Notes under the pieces: model-generated
What the model was told of the DNA's origin: nothing
Seen by the model: the letters and a program-made list of their open reading frames with translations, nothing else
The model's database searches: none
Translations under genes and position numbers: made by a program
Assembly: GCA_013824085.1 (NCBI GenBank)
Contig: PNNF01000020.1
Location: forward strand, 1 to 39,867
DNA length: 39,867 nt
Direction of reading: 5' to 3'
DNA from: Chlorobiaceae bacterium
Lineage (GTDB): Bacteria; Bacteroidota; Ignavibacteria; Ignavibacteriales; Ignavibacteriaceae
Part shown: positions 17,751 to 26,566 of the stretch, in pieces
Position numbering within the stretch: the stretch's first letter is position 1
Layout: every line of letters begins with the position of its first letter

Positions 17751-19067
17751 CTAATTATATCCGTAAAGTGAAATTAAATTTCCGTTCTGGTCAAATTCTT
17801 TTTTTGTAACTAATTCATTTCTTCTGTAAAATGCTTCCAATTTAATTTTTCCATCTTCAAAATATTCATACACATAGCCCTCAAGTCCACCTTCATAATA
17901 TTTTTCTCTTTTTCTTAATTGTGAATTTCTGAAAAAATATTTTTTTTCTCCACTTAACAATCCATCTCTATAATTTGCTTCTGACTCGAGAAAACCATTG
18001 TCAAAAAACATTTTACTACTACCGACTAAAACATCATCAATAAAATTTTCTGATGCTTGAATGTTTCCATTTCTGTGATACGAAATTGAGATTCCATTTT
18101 TTTTATTGTCGAGATACATCGTCGCTGATTTGATATTTCCATCATCATAATAAAAAGTTGTAAGACCATTTTTAACATCATTAAAAAAAGTAATTTCAGA
18201 TTCAATAATTCCATTCTCAAAAAATGTTGAAGTTTTTCTTTCTAATTTTCCATCGACAAAAAACTCTTCTTTTTTTAGTAATCCATTCTCGTGAAAAATT
18301 TTTCTTCTGCCTTCCATAACTCCATCACGAGTAAAATATTCTTCTTCAATTATTCCTGATTCATCATAAGTTCTTTCAAATTTTTCGCGAGTTTCAAATT
18401 TTCCCAAGTAATTAAATCTCTCTCTATTCACCAACTCGCCATTGATATAATAATCTTTCACACGAATATATTTTGATGCATCAAAAAAAAAGACTTCCCC
18501 ACTTAATTTGTCATTTACGAAATTAGCTTCAACAGCCACAACTCCATTTTCATGATAGACGAAAGCGGCGCCATTCATTTTCCCATCATGAAAAGTTCGC
18601 ACAACTTCTGGCTTTCCATTTTCATAAAAAATAATTGACTTCCCATTGAGTTCGCCATTGACGTAGAGCCACTCTCCTTGAAGCTCACCTGTTTTATAAA
18701 ATGTTTTTGTTATGCCTTCTAACAATCCTAAAATATATTTTTGTTCAGACCAAAGCTCGCCCGATTCATAATACCATTTTGCAATTCCATCTTTCAAACC
18801 ATTTACGTAGTTCCACTCTATACTTAGCAAACCGTCTTCAAAAAACCAACGTGATGCACCTTCCTCTTTTCCATTAACGAAATTCCACTCTTTCCAAACT
18901 TGTCCATTGATGTAATACTCTTTAAAAATACCGTTCAACTTTCCATCAACATAAGTTCCTTCAGTTTTTAATTGACCCGTCGGGAAATAAGATTTCCTTA
19001 CTTCAATTTCTTGAGGAAACAGAACTATACTAAGTAGAAGCGTGAAGGAAAAAAAATATTTTAACAT
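17751..19067 (-). CDS. YwqK-family MORN-variant repeat protein, longer paralogue
   Basis: A 438-residue protein with a signal peptide (about residues 1-19) and roughly seventeen tandem repeats of about 24 residues; YYINGQVWKEWNFVNGKEEG shows the type. One repeat near residue 200 (FDASKYIRVKDYYINGE) is irregular and followed by a longer insert, dividing the solenoid into two blocks. It is first in a two-gene unit with the shorter paralogue and probably arose with it by duplication. AGGAA is seven bases before the ATG. No T9SS sorting domain, lipobox or transmembrane segment is present, so the mature protein is probably periplasmic or released. No enzymatic motif is visible. Confidence 0.8.
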   Translation of the reverse strand: MLKYFFSFTLLLSIVLFPQEIEVRKSYFPTGQLKTEGTYVDGKLNGIFKEYYINGQVWKEWNFVNGKEEGASRWFFEDGLLSIEWNYVNGLKDGIAKWYYESGELWSEQKYILGLLEGITKTFYKTGELQGEWLYVNGELNGKSIIFYENGKPEVVRTFHDGKMNGAAFVYHENGVVAVEANFVNDKLSGEVFFFDASKYIRVKDYYINGELVNRERFNYLGKFETREKFERTYDESGIIEEEYFTRDGVMEGRRKIFHENGLLKKEEFFVDGKLERKTSTFFENGIIESEITFFNDVKNGLTTFYYDDGNIKSATMYLDNKKNGISISYHRNGNIQASENFIDDVLVGSSKMFFDNGFLESEANYRDGLLSGEKKYFFRNSQLRKREKYYEGGLEGYVYEYFEDGKIKLEAFYRRNELVTKKEFDQNGNLISLYGYN

Positions 19068-19177
19068 GCGTTCCTATCGTTAACCAATAATTTTATAAAA
19101 TCTATCCATTAATATAAAAGAAAGATATTTTTATTTTGTGGGCAATTGTGAGAACTAATTTACGTGAGTTAAATAAC

Positions 19178-19199
19178 AATCTGTTTTGATTGACAGATT
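19178..19199 (-). terminator. Possible weak terminator hairpin after the dehydrogenase gene
   Basis: AATCTGT (19178-19184) and ACAGATT (19193-19199) form a perfect 7-bp stem with an 8-base loop, 45 bp after the end of the minus-strand dehydrogenase gene. It lacks a proper T-run in the direction of transcription, so it is only a candidate. Confidence 0.3.
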
Positions 19200-19244
19200 A
19201 AAATTGTAATGAGCGTTAACTCTTTTAAAATTTTTTATTGCTCT

Positions 19245-20723
19245 TTATTTTAACAGAATCATTTTTTTTGTTTCGAAAAAGTTATTTGAACTTAATTTAT
19301 AAAGATAAAGTCCCGATGATAATTTATCAGCATTAAATTCAACTTCATAATTCCCTGCTTGCTTTGTTTCATTCACTAAAATTGCAACTTCATTTCCAAG
19401 TGCATCATAAATTTTTAAAGAGACATGAATTGATTCGACACTACGAGAAGCAGATGGGATAGAAAATTTTATTTTAGTTGTTGCGTTGAAAGGATTAGGA
19501 TAGTTCTGATGAAGATAAAAATTATTGATCGAAGTTTCATCTTTTATATCAGAAGTTGTTGGTCTAAATTTCCAAACTTTTCCGTCGAAGCCCAAAATAT
19601 AAAGTTCATTATTTTGATCAACACCGAAAGATGAAATTCCGAATCCCGAATTATTTAGAACTACTTCATTTCGAGTTGGATTTATTCCATCATAAGTCAA
19701 AGCCCAAATTCTTCTACTCACATAATCGCCGTAGATATATTTACCAACAAGTTCGGGCACATCTCTACCACGATAAACAAATCCACCTGTAATTGAATAA
19801 CCACCAGCGGCATTGTGTCCATAAACAAAAATCGGAAGTGTTAAGCCAGATGTATCGCAGTTAGAAGGAGGATTGAAGCACTCGAAACCTTCCATGATTC
19901 TCCAACCATAATTTTTTCCTTTTTCGATAATAGAAATTTCTTCCCATTTACTTTGTCCAACATCTCCCGTCCACAAAAAATTTGTTACAGGATCAAAACT
20001 AAATCTCCAAGGATTTCTCAATCCCCAAGCATAAATTTCTTCACTCCAATTTTGTGTATTATTTACGAAAGGATTATCAACAGGGATTGAATAATTTATT
20101 CCCATTCGAGTTCGATCAACATCAATTCTCAAAATCTTTCCCAAAAGATTTCCTCTATTTTGCGAATTGTTTTGCGGGTCGCCTGCAGAACCACCATCGC
20201 CAGTTGCGATATAAAGAAATCCATCTCGCCCAAATGTTATTTGCCCACCGTTATGATTTGCAAAAGGTTGATTAAACTGAAGTATTATAAACTCGCTTGA
20301 TTTTATTGCTGAATCTGGGTTTGATTGACTTACAGTAAATCGTGAAATGACTGAGCGGCGTGGAGATGGTGCAGAATAGTAAACATAAAAAAATCCGTTT
20401 TGCGAATAGTTCGGATGAAATGCTAAACCAAGCAATCCTTCTTCACCTCCAAAAGTTAGACGATCAGAAATATTTAAAAATTGCTTTGCAGTTGCAACCT
20501 GTTTTTGATTTGGAAAAACCCAAATTATTCCTCCTTGTGCAACTACAAAAATTCTATTCGTTCCATCATTTGGAGATTGGAAATCAACAGGCCACGAAAA
20601 ATTGAGATTCGGAAATGCTTGTTCAATGCTAAACGATTGACTTTTGCTTTGATGAGAAAAAATAAATAGCATAACAAATATTACTACGCTTACACTTCGC
20701 CCATAACAATTAATCATTCTCAT
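19245..20723 (-). CDS. Secreted glucose/sorbosone dehydrogenase-like protein with T9SS tail
   Basis: A 492-residue exported protein with a six-bladed beta-propeller of the GSDH family (PQQ-dependent sugar dehydrogenases). After a signal peptide (to about residue 29) come FVVAQGGIIWVF, GGEEGLLGLAFHPNY, the catalytic His region NHNGGQITFGRDGFLYIATG, GNLLGKILRIDVD, YAWGLRNPWRFSFDP and GKNYGWRIMEGFECF. The last ~85 residues form a type A T9SS sorting domain (NYPNPFN, IYDALGNEV, SSGLYLYKLS), so the product should cross the outer membrane by the type IX system. Whether PQQ is used is unknown. It starts 6 bp after the stop of the GH13-like gene and is likely translationally coupled to it; a weak AGAG is the only upstream purine patch. 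Confidence 0.88.
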   Translation of the reverse strand: MRMINCYGRSVSVVIFVMLFIFSHQSKSQSFSIEQAFPNLNFSWPVDFQSPNDGTNRIFVVAQGGIIWVFPNQKQVATAKQFLNISDRLTFGGEEGLLGLAFHPNYSQNGFFYVYYSAPSPRRSVISRFTVSQSNPDSAIKSSEFIILQFNQPFANHNGGQITFGRDGFLYIATGDGGSAGDPQNNSQNRGNLLGKILRIDVDRTRMGINYSIPVDNPFVNNTQNWSEEIYAWGLRNPWRFSFDPVTNFLWTGDVGQSKWEEISIIEKGKNYGWRIMEGFECFNPPSNCDTSGLTLPIFVYGHNAAGGYSITGGFVYRGRDVPELVGKYIYGDYVSRRIWALTYDGINPTRNEVVLNNSGFGISSFGVDQNNELYILGFDGKVWKFRPTTSDIKDETSINNFYLHQNYPNPFNATTKIKFSIPSASRSVESIHVSLKIYDALGNEVAILVNETKQAGNYEVEFNADKLSSGLYLYKLSSNNFFETKKMILLK

Positions 20724-20729
20724 TTTAGT

Positions 20730-23700
20730 TTACTCTTTGGTTTTGTTTTCAGATTCTTCTTTTTTCTTCTTCTCAGCTTTTTCTAATTTTTTATTTTTCT
20801 TAATTTTTTTTTCTTCCAGTTTTTTTTCTTTTTTTAATTTTTTCTTTTCTTCTTTCTTCTTCTCTTTTTTGAGTTTCTTCTCTTCTTTTTTTTCGCCTTT
20901 AGTTTTCTTTTCCCCTTTAATTACAGCTTCTTCTTCTGAATTAAAATCTTTCTCTTTGTTTTTTTTCTTTTTCTCTTTTTTCATCTTATCCTCCAAGGGT
21001 TTTTTGTTTAGATCTTCGGGCATTGTTTTTATCTCTAATTCATCAGCATTTGAAACAGAAAGTAAAGTGGTGGCTGCTTCAACTGTATAAATAGATTGTG
21101 CTTTTATAAAATCATCAAATCGATAATCAGCTTTCTTGGCGGAATCTATAAATGTATTTATTATTTTTTCAAGTTGATTTACTTCTTCTAAAAATTCTCC
21201 ATCTTCTATCTTTAGATTAATCGCATCTTCCCAACTACGAATAAATTCAATTGTGAAATTCCAATTCAGTAGCAACTCAAAATTTTCTTTATTAAAATAT
21301 TTTATTCCACCATAAGAATTAAAACCAATAAAGTCTTTCACTAATTCACTCTCAAACATTTCTAATAGCGAATTTTCAGTAACACTCTTGTCTAACTCTA
21401 CTTTTGATTTCAGAAATAAACTTTTTGCTGAAGCAAGTAATTTCATTAAATCAAATTCTTGCTTTAATACTTTGTAATTATTTCCTAAGTGTAACAAGCT
21501 TTGCCAAATCGGTCTTTCCAGAAGCAGAGATTCATATAATTGAACTGAGGTTTCTTGTTGTTCAATTTTATAAATTTCTGCGAGTAGTCTTTTGATAACA
21601 ATATAAATCAAGATTAGTTCATTATTTGGATTTTCATTATTTGTTGAATCATAAACAAGAAATTTTTTAATTTCATCATCAAGTGTATTCTGAAGAAAAT
21701 CTTTATGCTCAACGAAATATGAATTCAATTCTCTAAAATGTATCAGATCATTTTCCAAAGCCAACAAAACATCTGATGCGTTAAAATTTAATCCTTTAAC
21801 ATTTTTTATTTCGTTAATCACAGGAATTAATTTCATCTTAACATAATAGGAGAGCGACAATTCTTCAGATGCGGGAAGACGCAATCCACAAAAAGATTTT
21901 AACTCATCAATTACAGATTTATTAAATAATTCTGTGAGTGAATTGTGCAAAGGCGAAAGCTTCATTTCCTTTAGTGCAAAATGAATTGAATTAACACCGT
22001 TATTATTTATCTGAAGATAAAGTTTTTTTATCTCGCCATTAAAATCATAGAACTCCTCAAAACCAAAAAACACTTGATACTGATAACCATTCAGTTGAGT
22101 TAGAAATCCCTGTTCACACAACTCTTTTCCGTTTTTTAGATATTCAAGTTTTGTCCGATGATCTTTTAGAACATAAAAATATTTTTCGTCATTCTTAATC
22201 TGAAGTGCGTCAGTTATTTGCTGGCTATTAAATTCCTTCTTATCACAATTTTCAAATCCCGCAAGAATTTTACCCGAAGAATATTTTATATAACCATGCG
22301 TTGCAGCATAACTGTTGTTATAAATAACCAAAACTTTTTCATCTTTTGCTCGATTAGTAAAAGCAAAAACATTTTGATTCACTTCTCCGTTTGATTCAAT
22401 AAAATCATATAGTTCAAAATTTTCTACTTGACTAAAGACATGTCGTTTTTTCAACAATGGAAAAATTTCTGCTTCGTGCCGCTTGACTAAATTGTTATCT
22501 ACAGTTTCATTGTAATAAGCCCGCTGATATTCCATTCCATATTTTTCAGTGAAACCTTCAACTTGTCCGTGAGCCAACATTGGCAAGCCTGGAAGCGTAA
22601 CCATCATAACTGCGATACCAAAATATTTATCACCTTTTCCAAATTGATTAACAGCAGTTTCTTCATCGGGATTGCTCATAAAATTTACATAGCGTTTCAA
22701 TATTTCAGGATTGAACTCAATCGTATTTTTTATCAACTCTCTATACTTTTGGTTTTCTTCTTTCATAAACATGTGCATAAAAGCAGAGTTATAAACTCGG
22801 TGCATTCCTAAAGTGCGTACGAAAAAACCTTCCATAAGCCAAAAAGCTTCAGCGAGTAGAAGTGTATTTGGCATTTCTGAATTTATTCTATCAACTACTT
22901 CACGCCAAAACTCATTTGGCATAATAGAATCAAACTGATCACGCGTCATCGCATAATCTGCACGCGAAGGAATTGCTCCACCTAAACCGGGCTGCGGAAA
23001 CCAGAGCCGCGAAAAATGTTTTTTTGCTAGCGTCATTGCTGCATCAAATCTGATTATCGGAGTTTTCTTCGCAACATGCATAATCGTCTGAATTATTGCT
23101 TCTCTAACTTCTTGCTTAAGTAAGTTGAGTTGAGCCGTATCGTTCCACGGCATGTTTGTTCCATCATTGCCGTGATAAATGTAGCGAGTTATTCCTGAAT
23201 TATTTTCAATCATCTGAAACACAACCGCTGCATCGCTCTTTGTATAATACTTATCTTCAATCCGAATTTGATATTGAGGATGATCTGATAAATTGGGTCC
23301 AGTGTAAGAATAATTTGGGAACGGCGGATTTTCCGATTGAATAAAAAATTCGGGATGTTCTAAAATCCATTTTGAATAAATGCCAGTATGATTAGGAACC
23401 ATGTCTGATGATAATCGTATTCCCCTTTGCCAACATCTATATTTTAGTTTTTGAAAAGCTTCATCGCCACCAAGCTTAAAGGCAACTTCATAATCATAGA
23501 GTGAATATGCTGAAGAAGCTGCGTCAGGATTTCCACAAAATTGTTTTATTTTTTTTGACGCACTACTTCGCTCCCAAAGCCCAATTAACCAGAGCGCGGT
23601 AATATTCCAAGAAACGAGTAAATCAAGTTCTTCATCGGGAATATTATCTAACGATGTAATTTCTCGCTCATATTTTTTTGATAGCTGATCCATCCAAACA

Positions 23701-24674
23701 AAAATATTTTTTGCGATCATTACTACATTCGGCATCCACTCAATGTCTTCAGTAAATTTTTCATATTCCAAGTAGCTTAAATTAATTTCATCAATGTCAC
23801 TTAATTTTTTTCCGGCTGCCAATGCTAACTTAATATTTTCAATTTCTTCTTTACTGAGTGCAAATTTATAACTCGGTACAGGTGGAGTTCCAAATCCGCC
23901 GTGAGCCAAAAATAATTTTACATCTTCTTTTATTAAATCAGTTCCGCCTAAAATTCTTTGCAAAAATTTCTCGTCGAGAATAACTCCCCATTTGAATCTC
24001 AAATAATTTAATTGCTCTTCTATGTTCAATGGATTTGCAAGAATTGGCACTCGCAATGATTTCAACAATGATGAGCCTTCAAGCGAAAATGGTTTTTCTT
24101 GTTCAAAAAATATTTCAGAATGGATTAGAAAATTATTATACGCTGTTGATTTAGCTAAAGGCGTTTCGTCAAATAATTCTTTTAATGAGTTGAATGCAGG
24201 ATTAATATTTTCAAGGTGAAGCAAAATTAATTCTTCAATAATAATTTCTTTATTAAATTTTTCTTCAGTGTATCCTGTTAAGTATTCATCAACAGTTATT
24301 TCACCCTTGTAAACAGCCAACGGAGGGAAGTTTTTCACATACTCTTTTAGAAGAATATTTAATTCCTTCTCTCCAAGTTCCTGAGTAAAATAATTTATAC
24401 TTCTTTCAAAAACGCCGGGATTTTCATTTACTTCATAATGTCGAATAATGAAATGAAATATTTCATGAATCAAAGCGAGGGAATTAATTTGTCCAGGAGT
24501 GGTAAAGTTTGTCTCTTCATTAAAAGCTCTTCTCGTCTCATTTATTTTTTGTGAAAGCAAACGAGCGTTCTGAAAATCAGCTACAATCAAGTCACCGTTA
24601 ATTGAAAATAACGAATGATCAAACTGATATTTCTGTCTTGTTGAAATTGAAACGTGAAACTCAAACTTTTTCAT
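20730..24674 (-). CDS. Giant GH13-like alpha-amylase-family protein with extra N-domain and Lys/Glu tail
   Basis: A 1314-residue protein, far longer than typical alpha-amylases. The GH13 barrel is recognised by DMVPNHTG (424-431, region I), IIRFDAAMTLA (540-550, nucleophile Asp544), LLLAEAFW (605-612, acid/base Glu609) and FMSNPDEETA (665-674, region IV; Asp670 is kept but the usual His before it is Pro). TLPGLPMLAHGQVEG follows. The ~330 residues before the barrel match nothing I know; they contain HEIFH (70-74), a zinc-protease-like HExxH. After the barrel comes a long helical region, then about 95 residues almost entirely Lys and Glu. No signal peptide, so probably cytoplasmic; glycogen or other alpha-glucan is the guessed substrate. 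CGGAG precedes the ATG. Confidence 0.82.
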   Translation of the reverse strand: MKKFEFHVSISTRQKYQFDHSLFSINGDLIVADFQNARLLSQKINETRRAFNEETNFTTPGQINSLALIHEIFHFIIRHYEVNENPGVFERSINYFTQELGEKELNILLKEYVKNFPPLAVYKGEITVDEYLTGYTEEKFNKEIIIEELILLHLENINPAFNSLKELFDETPLAKSTAYNNFLIHSEIFFEQEKPFSLEGSSLLKSLRVPILANPLNIEEQLNYLRFKWGVILDEKFLQRILGGTDLIKEDVKLFLAHGGFGTPPVPSYKFALSKEEIENIKLALAAGKKLSDIDEINLSYLEYEKFTEDIEWMPNVVMIAKNIFVWMDQLSKKYEREITSLDNIPDEELDLLVSWNITALWLIGLWERSSASKKIKQFCGNPDAASSAYSLYDYEVAFKLGGDEAFQKLKYRCWQRGIRLSSDMVPNHTGIYSKWILEHPEFFIQSENPPFPNYSYTGPNLSDHPQYQIRIEDKYYTKSDAAVVFQMIENNSGITRYIYHGNDGTNMPWNDTAQLNLLKQEVREAIIQTIMHVAKKTPIIRFDAAMTLAKKHFSRLWFPQPGLGGAIPSRADYAMTRDQFDSIMPNEFWREVVDRINSEMPNTLLLAEAFWLMEGFFVRTLGMHRVYNSAFMHMFMKEENQKYRELIKNTIEFNPEILKRYVNFMSNPDEETAVNQFGKGDKYFGIAVMMVTLPGLPMLAHGQVEGFTEKYGMEYQRAYYNETVDNNLVKRHEAEIFPLLKKRHVFSQVENFELYDFIESNGEVNQNVFAFTNRAKDEKVLVIYNNSYAATHGYIKYSSGKILAGFENCDKKEFNSQQITDALQIKNDEKYFYVLKDHRTKLEYLKNGKELCEQGFLTQLNGYQYQVFFGFEEFYDFNGEIKKLYLQINNNGVNSIHFALKEMKLSPLHNSLTELFNKSVIDELKSFCGLRLPASEELSLSYYVKMKLIPVINEIKNVKGLNFNASDVLLALENDLIHFRELNSYFVEHKDFLQNTLDDEIKKFLVYDSTNNENPNNELILIYIVIKRLLAEIYKIEQQETSVQLYESLLLERPIWQSLLHLGNNYKVLKQEFDLMKLLASAKSLFLKSKVELDKSVTENSLLEMFESELVKDFIGFNSYGGIKYFNKENFELLLNWNFTIEFIRSWEDAINLKIEDGEFLEEVNQLEKIINTFIDSAKKADYRFDDFIKAQSIYTVEAATTLLSVSNADELEIKTMPEDLNKKPLEDKMKKEKKKKNKEKDFNSEEEAVIKGEKKTKGEKKEEKKLKKEKKKEEKKKLKKEKKLEEKKIKKNKKLEKAEKKKKEESENKTKE

Positions 24675-24789
24675 CGAAACTCCGAAAGGTAGAATTTTAT
24701 TTACAAAATTACTCTAAAGATACATTTTTACGAAAGAAATAAAAATTACCTGATATTTCAATAATTATCGTTAATCTTCCCACCTCTCC

Positions 24790-26322
24790 CTACTTCACAT
24801 GAATCGCTTTTCTTGTAGCAATAAAATTGCTTGTAACTATTCGATAAAAATAAATTCCGCTTGTGAGTTGCGAAGCATTAAAATCAATTGAATGTTTTCC
24901 CACAGATAGTTCTTGATTAATAAATTCTTTTATCTTCTCACCCAGCGAATTATAAATTTCTATTCTCACAAAATCTTTTTCCTTTAAATAAAATTCTATT
25001 CGTGTAGATGAGTTAAATGGGTTTGGATAATTCTGATACAAAACAAAATTATTTGGTTGAACTGAATTTTCATTAATCGATGTCTGGAAAATAAAAGGCA
25101 TAAAAATAATATTTCCTCTGATTGTGCTGTCGCTTTTATCAATTATTCTAAGCGCTATCGAAGCTGAATCATAAACTTTCCAATCGTTATTCTGTGCGAA
25201 GAAATCGTTGGTACAATTATTAAACAAATCGTAATGTGTTGCTCCTTGCATATTGTTGAAGATAATATTTCTTCCATCATCAGTTGTATCAGTGTTAATT
25301 ATGTTTCCCAAATTTGGCTCTGGTCCCGCTTGAATAGTGGTTCCATTCATCACAGTCACGCCCCACCAATTGCCAGTGATAGTATTATTTCTAATGATTG
25401 GCCGATTGAGATTATTTCCGTTAATATTAATTCCGCTTCCCGTAGTTAAAACATCAGGATTAATTTTGTTGTTCCGAATCTGATTATTTGTAATTAAAAC
25501 TCTCAAGTCACCGCCAGCAAGAGCAATGCCAAAGCTATTCTCATAAATTTCATTATTCCGAATAATTGATTCAGACGCTGAGCCAACAAACAAAGCAGAA
25601 ATACTTATTCCACCTGTTCTATTAAACATGCCACCGTGAATTTTATTTCCTTCAATAAGTGGTGAGTTGATGCCTTGTGTACCAATACTAATTTGATTTT
25701 TTGCCGAAGTGTTTTGTGAGTTATTATTCACAAAAATATTATTCACAATTCTTGGTGATGAATTTAGAGTAGCTGTTAATCCCCACTCAAAACCTCTTTC
25801 AATAATGTTATTTTGGATCAATGAATTTGAGCCTGTCAACTGAATTGATCTTCGACACTTAAATAAAAAATTATTTTCAAAACGTGGCGAGGCATTCACA
25901 TTTCTTAATCCTGAGTTTGCATATTCTATTCGCGTGAATTGGATAAACGACAATGAGTCATTACTCGAATCATTGAAACGAATTCCTTCGTATGCACCTA
26001 ATGAGTCCTGTGTATTTGAAGTAAATAAAATTTGATTGCTCGCAGAACCATTGACTTGGAATATTCCATTCACTTCAATACCCGCAGCTCTTACACTAAA
26101 GTTTACTATCGACCCAGCTTGAATTACAACTTGATCAGAGACTGAAATAATAACGTTGTTGTTGATTGTGTAGTTTGGAAACACTCCAGTAACTACTCCG
26201 TTTGAATATTGAACGAGACTATCTAAATTCCAATTCCTTGAAGTATTGGGAGTAGTATATTGTCCAAAAGTTTGGATTGATAAAACAAAATATAATAATG
26301 TAATTACGTAGAAATTTTTCAT
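24790..26322 (-). CDS. Secreted right-handed beta-helix protein with T9SS sorting domain
   Basis: A 510-residue exported protein. The frame opens at a TTG (26328), but the ATG two codons later begins a clean signal peptide ending in TFGQ, so 26322 is preferred. The middle (about residues 100-390) has the Asn/Ile-rich pattern of parallel beta-helix repeats, with recurring turns such as NNIIERG, NNIFVNNN, NNEIYENSFG, NNQIRNNKI and NNTITGNWWG, as in NosD/PbH1 carbohydrate-binding or lyase folds. The C-terminus (NYPNPFNSSTRIEFYL to the end) is a type A T9SS sorting domain. No catalytic residues can be assigned. It is separated by 115 bp from the GH13-like gene and likely has its own promoter. Confidence 0.82.
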   Translation of the reverse strand: MKNFYVITLLYFVLSIQTFGQYTTPNTSRNWNLDSLVQYSNGVVTGVFPNYTINNNVIISVSDQVVIQAGSIVNFSVRAAGIEVNGIFQVNGSASNQILFTSNTQDSLGAYEGIRFNDSSNDSLSFIQFTRIEYANSGLRNVNASPRFENNFLFKCRRSIQLTGSNSLIQNNIIERGFEWGLTATLNSSPRIVNNIFVNNNSQNTSAKNQISIGTQGINSPLIEGNKIHGGMFNRTGGISISALFVGSASESIIRNNEIYENSFGIALAGGDLRVLITNNQIRNNKINPDVLTTGSGININGNNLNRPIIRNNTITGNWWGVTVMNGTTIQAGPEPNLGNIINTDTTDDGRNIIFNNMQGATHYDLFNNCTNDFFAQNNDWKVYDSASIALRIIDKSDSTIRGNIIFMPFIFQTSINENSVQPNNFVLYQNYPNPFNSSTRIEFYLKEKDFVRIEIYNSLGEKIKEFINQELSVGKHSIDFNASQLTSGIYFYRIVTSNFIATRKAIHVK

Positions 26323-26566
26323 TGTCAAATTCTTTACTAAATAAATTGAAATTAAATGTCGAACTTTTTAAAAACAAAGTTAAGGAAATTAGAGTTGGAT
26401 TAATTGTGTGATAAAATATAATTCCCTATGAAAATTAATATTCAGCACCTGACTTAACTATTACTCAGAATCCAATTTTTAAAAATTAGATTTCTTTTTT
26501 GCCACAAATTTAGATTTGATGTTAGGATTGGTTAAGGTAAATTTGTGAGCTAATTATGAAGTGAAT

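Noticed and set aside
16907-19067. YwqK proteins as part of a toxin-antitoxin system
   Set aside because: Both carry signal peptides and no toxin-like gene is adjacent; the database-style name reflects repeat similarity only.
20737-21090. 117-codon plus-strand ORF rich in Phe and Ser
   Set aside because: It is the antisense of the Lys/Glu-rich tail of the GH13-like gene; the composition follows from the purine tract on the coding strand.
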